The notes under the pieces are model-generated. The model was not told the origin of the DNA and ran no database searches. It saw nothing but the letters and a program-made list of their open reading frames with translations. From the NCBI GenBank assembly GCA_023277325.1, contig JALRIQ010000147.1, forward strand, positions 1-6,848: 6,848 bases of DNA, given 5' to 3'. A program made the translations under genes and the position numbers. Below are positions 5,581-6,848 of this stretch, in pieces (position 1 is the first letter of the stretch; each line of letters starts with the position of its first letter). Origin of the DNA: Bacteroidia bacterium. GTDB lineage: Bacteria; Bacteroidota; Bacteroidia; UBA8524.

Positions 5581-6848
5581 GTGACCAAGTTTTTATTTTT
5601 TCTCAGCGTACTTCTATGTTCTATTACCTCCTCTGCCATTGATTTTAGTGGTAAAGTATTGGATGCTTCGAGCAAAGAAGGGCTTATTGGTGCATCTGTA
5701 GTTGTTAAAGGTGGAACTGAAGGCGTCACCACCGATATCGATGGAAAATTTAAATTGACCTATACCGGAAAATTGCCGATAACCTTGGTGTTTAACTACT
5801 TGGGTTATGTGAGTCAGGAAATAAGTTATTCCGCAGCTAAATCCGATATTACCATTTTATTGAAAGAAGACTCCAAGGTGCTCGAAGAGGCAGTAGTTAC
5901 CGATATCCGGGTAACCCAAAAACAAAAACAAGCACCATTAACCGTCGAGACACTGGATGCGATTGCTATCAAGCAAACACCAGCAGCGAACTTTTACGAT
6001 GGATTATCTCATCTCAAAGGAGTTGATATTTCTTCCGCCAGTATTGGATTTAAGGTGATCAACACCCGCGGATTTAATAGCACTTCACCCGTACGCAGTT
6101 TGCAACTTATTGATGGAGTCGATAACCAGGCTCCGGGATTAAATTTCTCCTTAGGAAACTTCTTAGGATCTCCCGAACTCGATGTGATGCGCGTCGACAT
6201 TATAGCAGGAGCCAGTTCCGCATTTTATGGTCCAAACGCCTTTAATGGGGTGATTGCCATGCAAACCAAAGACCCATTTACCACGCCAGGACTGATTGTT
6301 TCCCTGAAAGGGGGTGAACGAAATTTGGTCGAATCGGCAGTGCGCTGGGCACAGGTGTTCAACGACAAATCGGGCAAGCCACGTTTTGCTTATAAAGTGA
6401 ACCTCTTTTACATGCAGGCCAACGATTGGCAGGCAAATAATCTAACTCCAACACCTCAATCACCAAGCGACATGATCAATGCGGGTGGCTGGGATGCAGT
6501 AAACCGTTATGGAGATGAATACAACCGACTCAATGATTTTCGTGGTAGATTAGCTACACCGGGTCTTGGCGTGTATTACCGTACAGGCTATAATGAGCAA
6601 AATTTGGTGAACTACAATACACGAAACATCAAAACCAATGTTCAGGCCCATTATATGATGAAGGACAGCAGCAGGCTGATCTATGCTTTCAACTTTGGTT
6701 ATGGAACCACGGTATATCAAGGCGACAACCGCCTGAGCTTAAAGGATATTGTCTTTTACCAGAACCGCATCGAATGGCAAAAGCCAGGTAAGTTTTTTAT
6801 TCGCGCTTATTCCACCAATGAAGATGCTGGTAATTCTTATGACGCTTA
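5581..6848 (+). CDS. TonB-dependent outer-membrane receptor with CarboxypepD_reg-like N-terminus, 3' end outside window
   Basis: Open from GTG 5581 to the window edge: 422 codons with no stop. An in-frame TAG at 5560 limits the start, and no ATG lies near, so GTG is chosen. Residues 1-19 (MTKFLFFLSVLLCSITSSA) are a signal peptide; the cysteine at 13 does not fit a lipobox. Residues about 21-96 form a CarboxypepD_reg-like beta-sandwich, with VLDASSKEGLIGASVVVKGG, TDIDGKFKL and FNYLGYVSQE. Then come a linker with a possible TonB-box region (EEAVVTDI, 102-109) and the plug domain (about 115-230), with INTRGFNS (160-167), LQLIDGVDN (174-182), DIIAGASSAFYGPNAFNG (206-223) and IAMQTKDPF. The beta-barrel begins at about 235. 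Such receptors import large or scarce ligands across the outer membrane using TonB/ExbBD energy. The substrate is unknown. SusC membership is not evident, and whether a SusD partner follows lies beyond the edge. Confidence 0.93.
   Translation, partial: MTKFLFFLSVLLCSITSSAIDFSGKVLDASSKEGLIGASVVVKGGTEGVTTDIDGKFKLTYTGKLPITLVFNYLGYVSQEISYSAAKSDITILLKEDSKVLEEAVVTDIRVTQKQKQAPLTVETLDAIAIKQTPAANFYDGLSHLKGVDISSASIGFKVINTRGFNSTSPVRSLQLIDGVDNQAPGLNFSLGNFLGSPELDVMRVDIIAGASSAFYGPNAFNGVIAMQTKDPFTTPGLIVSLKGGERNLVESAVRWAQVFNDKSGKPRFAYKVNLFYMQANDWQANNLTPTPQSPSDMINAGGWDAVNRYGDEYNRLNDFRGRLATPGLGVYYRTGYNEQNLVNYNTRNIKTNVQAHYMMKDSSRLIYAFNFGYGTTVYQGDNRLSLKDIVFYQNRIEWQKPGKFFIRAYSTNEDAGNSYDA

Noticed and set aside
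5581..5637. Lipoprotein signal (cysteine at residue 13) in the TonB receptor
   Set aside because: The residues before the cysteine are V-L-L, which do not fit a lipobox (G/A/S is needed just before C). An SPI-type site after TSSA fits better.
1..6848. Mobile elements, CRISPR arrays, tRNA/rRNA genes or phage genes
   Set aside because: No transposase, integrase, regularly spaced repeats, cloverleaf or rRNA motifs were recognised on either strand. All long + strand frames are core or envelope genes.

Overview
The window looks like ordinary chromosomal core DNA from a member of the Bacteroidota. The evidence is a PorT-type gene (specific to the type IX secretion system of that phylum) directly behind the C-terminus of a UbiE/MenG methyltransferase, a TonB-dependent receptor with an N-terminal CarboxypepD_reg-like domain, starts without Shine-Dalgarno sequences, and upstream sequences resembling the phylum's TAnnTTTG -7 promoter element. 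The order cannot be fixed from this sequence; Cytophagales-like or flavobacterial-like lineages would both fit. Every gene found is on the + strand.

Layout: (1) 2-151, the last 49 residues of ubiE/menG (quinone methylation). (2) 124-822, porT, overlapping ubiE by 28 bases. (3) 872-1990, tgt (tRNA-guanine transglycosylase), with a possible promoter of its own just upstream. (4) 1993-3075, an LptF/LptG-family permease for lipopolysaccharide export. (5) 3078-4745, a GT39/ArnT-like membrane glycosyltransferase. Genes 3 to 5 are each separated by 2 bases and look like one operon. (6) A 98-base intergenic stretch carrying TGCAAT/ATTGCA repeats. (7) 4844-5482, a stand-alone NarL/LuxR-type response regulator, followed by a clear intrinsic terminator at 5506-5538. 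(8) From 5581 off the right edge, the first 422 residues of a TonB-dependent outer-membrane receptor that starts with GTG.

Most of the window concerns the cell envelope: PorT (outer-membrane secretion), the Lpt permease (LPS transport), GT39 (probably periplasmic-side sugar transfer) and the TonB receptor (outer-membrane uptake). Tgt is a housekeeping tRNA-modification gene.

I see no mobile element, CRISPR array, RNA gene or clearly novel multi-gene system. The strongest unusual observation is the response regulator: its phosphoacceptor aspartate is glutamate (E57) and one of the paired Mg-binding acidic residues is glycine (G12), while the DNA-binding domain is intact. It is probably a phosphorylation-independent (atypical) regulator. 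The second is a Tgt without the usual zinc-binding cysteines. Both readings come from motif alignment by eye.
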